Source: Crocinitomicaceae bacterium (lineage in GTDB: Bacteria; Bacteroidota; Bacteroidia; Flavobacteriales_D; Crocinitomicaceae). From it: a stretch of 64,000 bases of DNA. The translations under genes were made by a program, and so were the position numbers. Each line of letters begins with the position of its first letter. Positions within the stretch are counted from its first letter, which is position 1. The stretch spans positions 152,927 to 216,926 of the forward strand of contig JAQXBM010000074.1 of NCBI GenBank assembly GCA_029252405.1, read 5' to 3'. Below the pieces are notes generated by a model, which made no database searches, was not told where the DNA came from, and worked only from the letters and a program-made list of their open reading frames with translations. Shown here one piece after another: positions 63,392 through 64,000 of the stretch.

Positions 63392-64000
63392 AATATTTGA
63401 GTTCCCGACAATTGAACTTTTGGCGGAAAGGTGTAAAAACGATGTTAACGAACATACAATTCAAGTCCCAATAAATAGTTCTGGCGGATCGACAAAAATG
63501 TTCTTAATCCCTGGAATAGACGGGAACGTAATGTCGTTCAGAAAACTTGGTGAGTATTATACCGATAATCAGATCGTTTCCTTCTTACCAATTGATTCAG
63601 AGGGGAGTGTCATTCAAGTTGATTCAATTCAGGAATTAGCTAGAATATACGTGGATGATGTGGTGAGGTCTTTGGATGGATCAAAAATTATCATTGGAGG
63701 TTATTCTTTTGGTGTGCTCGTAGCTTATGAAATGATCATGTTATTACAAAAAATGGAAATAAATGTTGAGCATTTTGTCATCCTGGAAAGAGACGCTCCA
63801 GAGACGTCAATCGATCCGAACGAAAAAACATATTCCCGAACGGAAAAGTTGTCCAATATCGTTAGTATATTCGGCAATTATATTGGAAAGAGCTTAAATG
63901 TAGAACCCGCTTACTTTGCTGAAAGAACTGAAAAGGAACAAATTCAACTAGTCCAAGAAATACTAATTCAAAACGAATTAGAAATTGAATTGAACCAACT
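63336..64000 (+). CDS. NRPS fragment: carrier remnant plus thioesterase, partial
   Basis: An open frame runs from after a stop at 63333 to the window end. Codons from about 63375 read DTNIVTIFEFPTIELLAER, the last helices of an NRPS/PKS carrier protein (normally preceded by GGHSL..). A linker follows, then from ATG 63498 a type I thioesterase: FLIPGIDGN (oxyanion region), DDVVRSLDGSKIIIGGYSFG (GxSxG nucleophile serine) and beyond. The catalytic His and Asp would lie outside the window. The carrier's serine-bearing half is missing, so the synthetase is truncated here or has been joined by rearrangement. ATG 63498 could also start a stand-alone thioesterase. Confidence 0.7.
63379..63399. repeat. 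Perfect 9-bp hairpin at the sulfotransferase/NRPS junction
   Basis: CAAATATTG, loop TCA, CAATATTTG. It lies exactly where the minus-strand sulfotransferase frame begins and the plus-strand carrier sequence becomes recognisable. Confidence 0.9.

Overview
The window is chromosomal DNA from a bacterium of the phylum Bacteroidota, most likely order Flavobacteriales. Three proteins carry C-terminal type IX secretion (T9SS) sorting domains (VYPNP-type). Many starts are preceded by the phylum's promoter motif TTTG/TTG, about 19-21 bases, then TAnnTTTG. Families largely confined to the phylum are present (DUF6089/PorG-like, CCC-motif membrane protein, DUF6702, DUF7793, WG repeats), the DNA is AT-rich, and lipoproteins with short lipoboxes are common. 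Genus cannot be fixed from sequence alone. I see no rRNA, tRNA, CRISPR array or insertion sequence.

Layout. 1-3.9 kb: a secreted-protein fragment, a methyltransferase, then an ECF sigma factor, a one-span membrane protein whose periplasmic end resembles the GldM C-terminus, and a PorG-like outer-membrane barrel. 4-7 kb: pyrD, HMG-CoA lyase and two lipoproteins. 7-16.8 kb: a T9SS cargo protein, prohibitin, DUF4268, a rhodanese lipoprotein, a DEAD-box helicase, a cytochrome P450, a GNAT/FemAB-like enzyme and a YdjM-like membrane hydrolase. 16.8-18.4 kb: a P-loop ATPase with a PD-(D/E)XK-like tail, preceded by two near-identical 50-bp palindromes and followed by a 6 x 8-bp tandem repeat. 18.5-24.3 kb: nucleoside hydrolase, trxB, a DEAH helicase and two tandem paralogues with an unusual internal-signal/T9SS design. 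24.3-35 kb: small membrane proteins, ettA, pepD, an S41 peptidase, an XRE regulator and mnmA. 35.6-39.7 kb: an M1 peptidase/DUF6702 pair flanked by two DUF7793 paralogues. 40-48.5 kb: yidC, pyrG, a LytS/LytTR two-component pair, CvfB and a universal stress protein. 48.6-59.2 kb: DinB, rpe, L,D-transpeptidase, rhomboid, class IV aminotransferase and a lipoprotein/giant WG-repeat operon. 59.2-64 kb: a lysozyme-like gene broken by an in-frame stop, then cysC-cysD-cysN, a sulfotransferase C-terminal fragment and the end of a nonribosomal peptide synthetase (carrier remnant plus thioesterase).

Most of the window is ordinary core genome. The most interesting parts are: (i) the ATPase unit at 16.77-18.38 kb with its duplicated palindrome; (ii) the right end, where PAPS-making genes adjoin a sulfotransferase fragment and an NRPS fragment that meet head-to-head exactly at a 21-bp perfect hairpin; (iii) the sigma factor / GldM-C-like / PorG-like trio; and (iv) the tandem paralogues that combine an N-terminal cysteine domain, an internal lipoprotein-like signal and a T9SS tail. 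Function calls rest on motif recognition without database searches.
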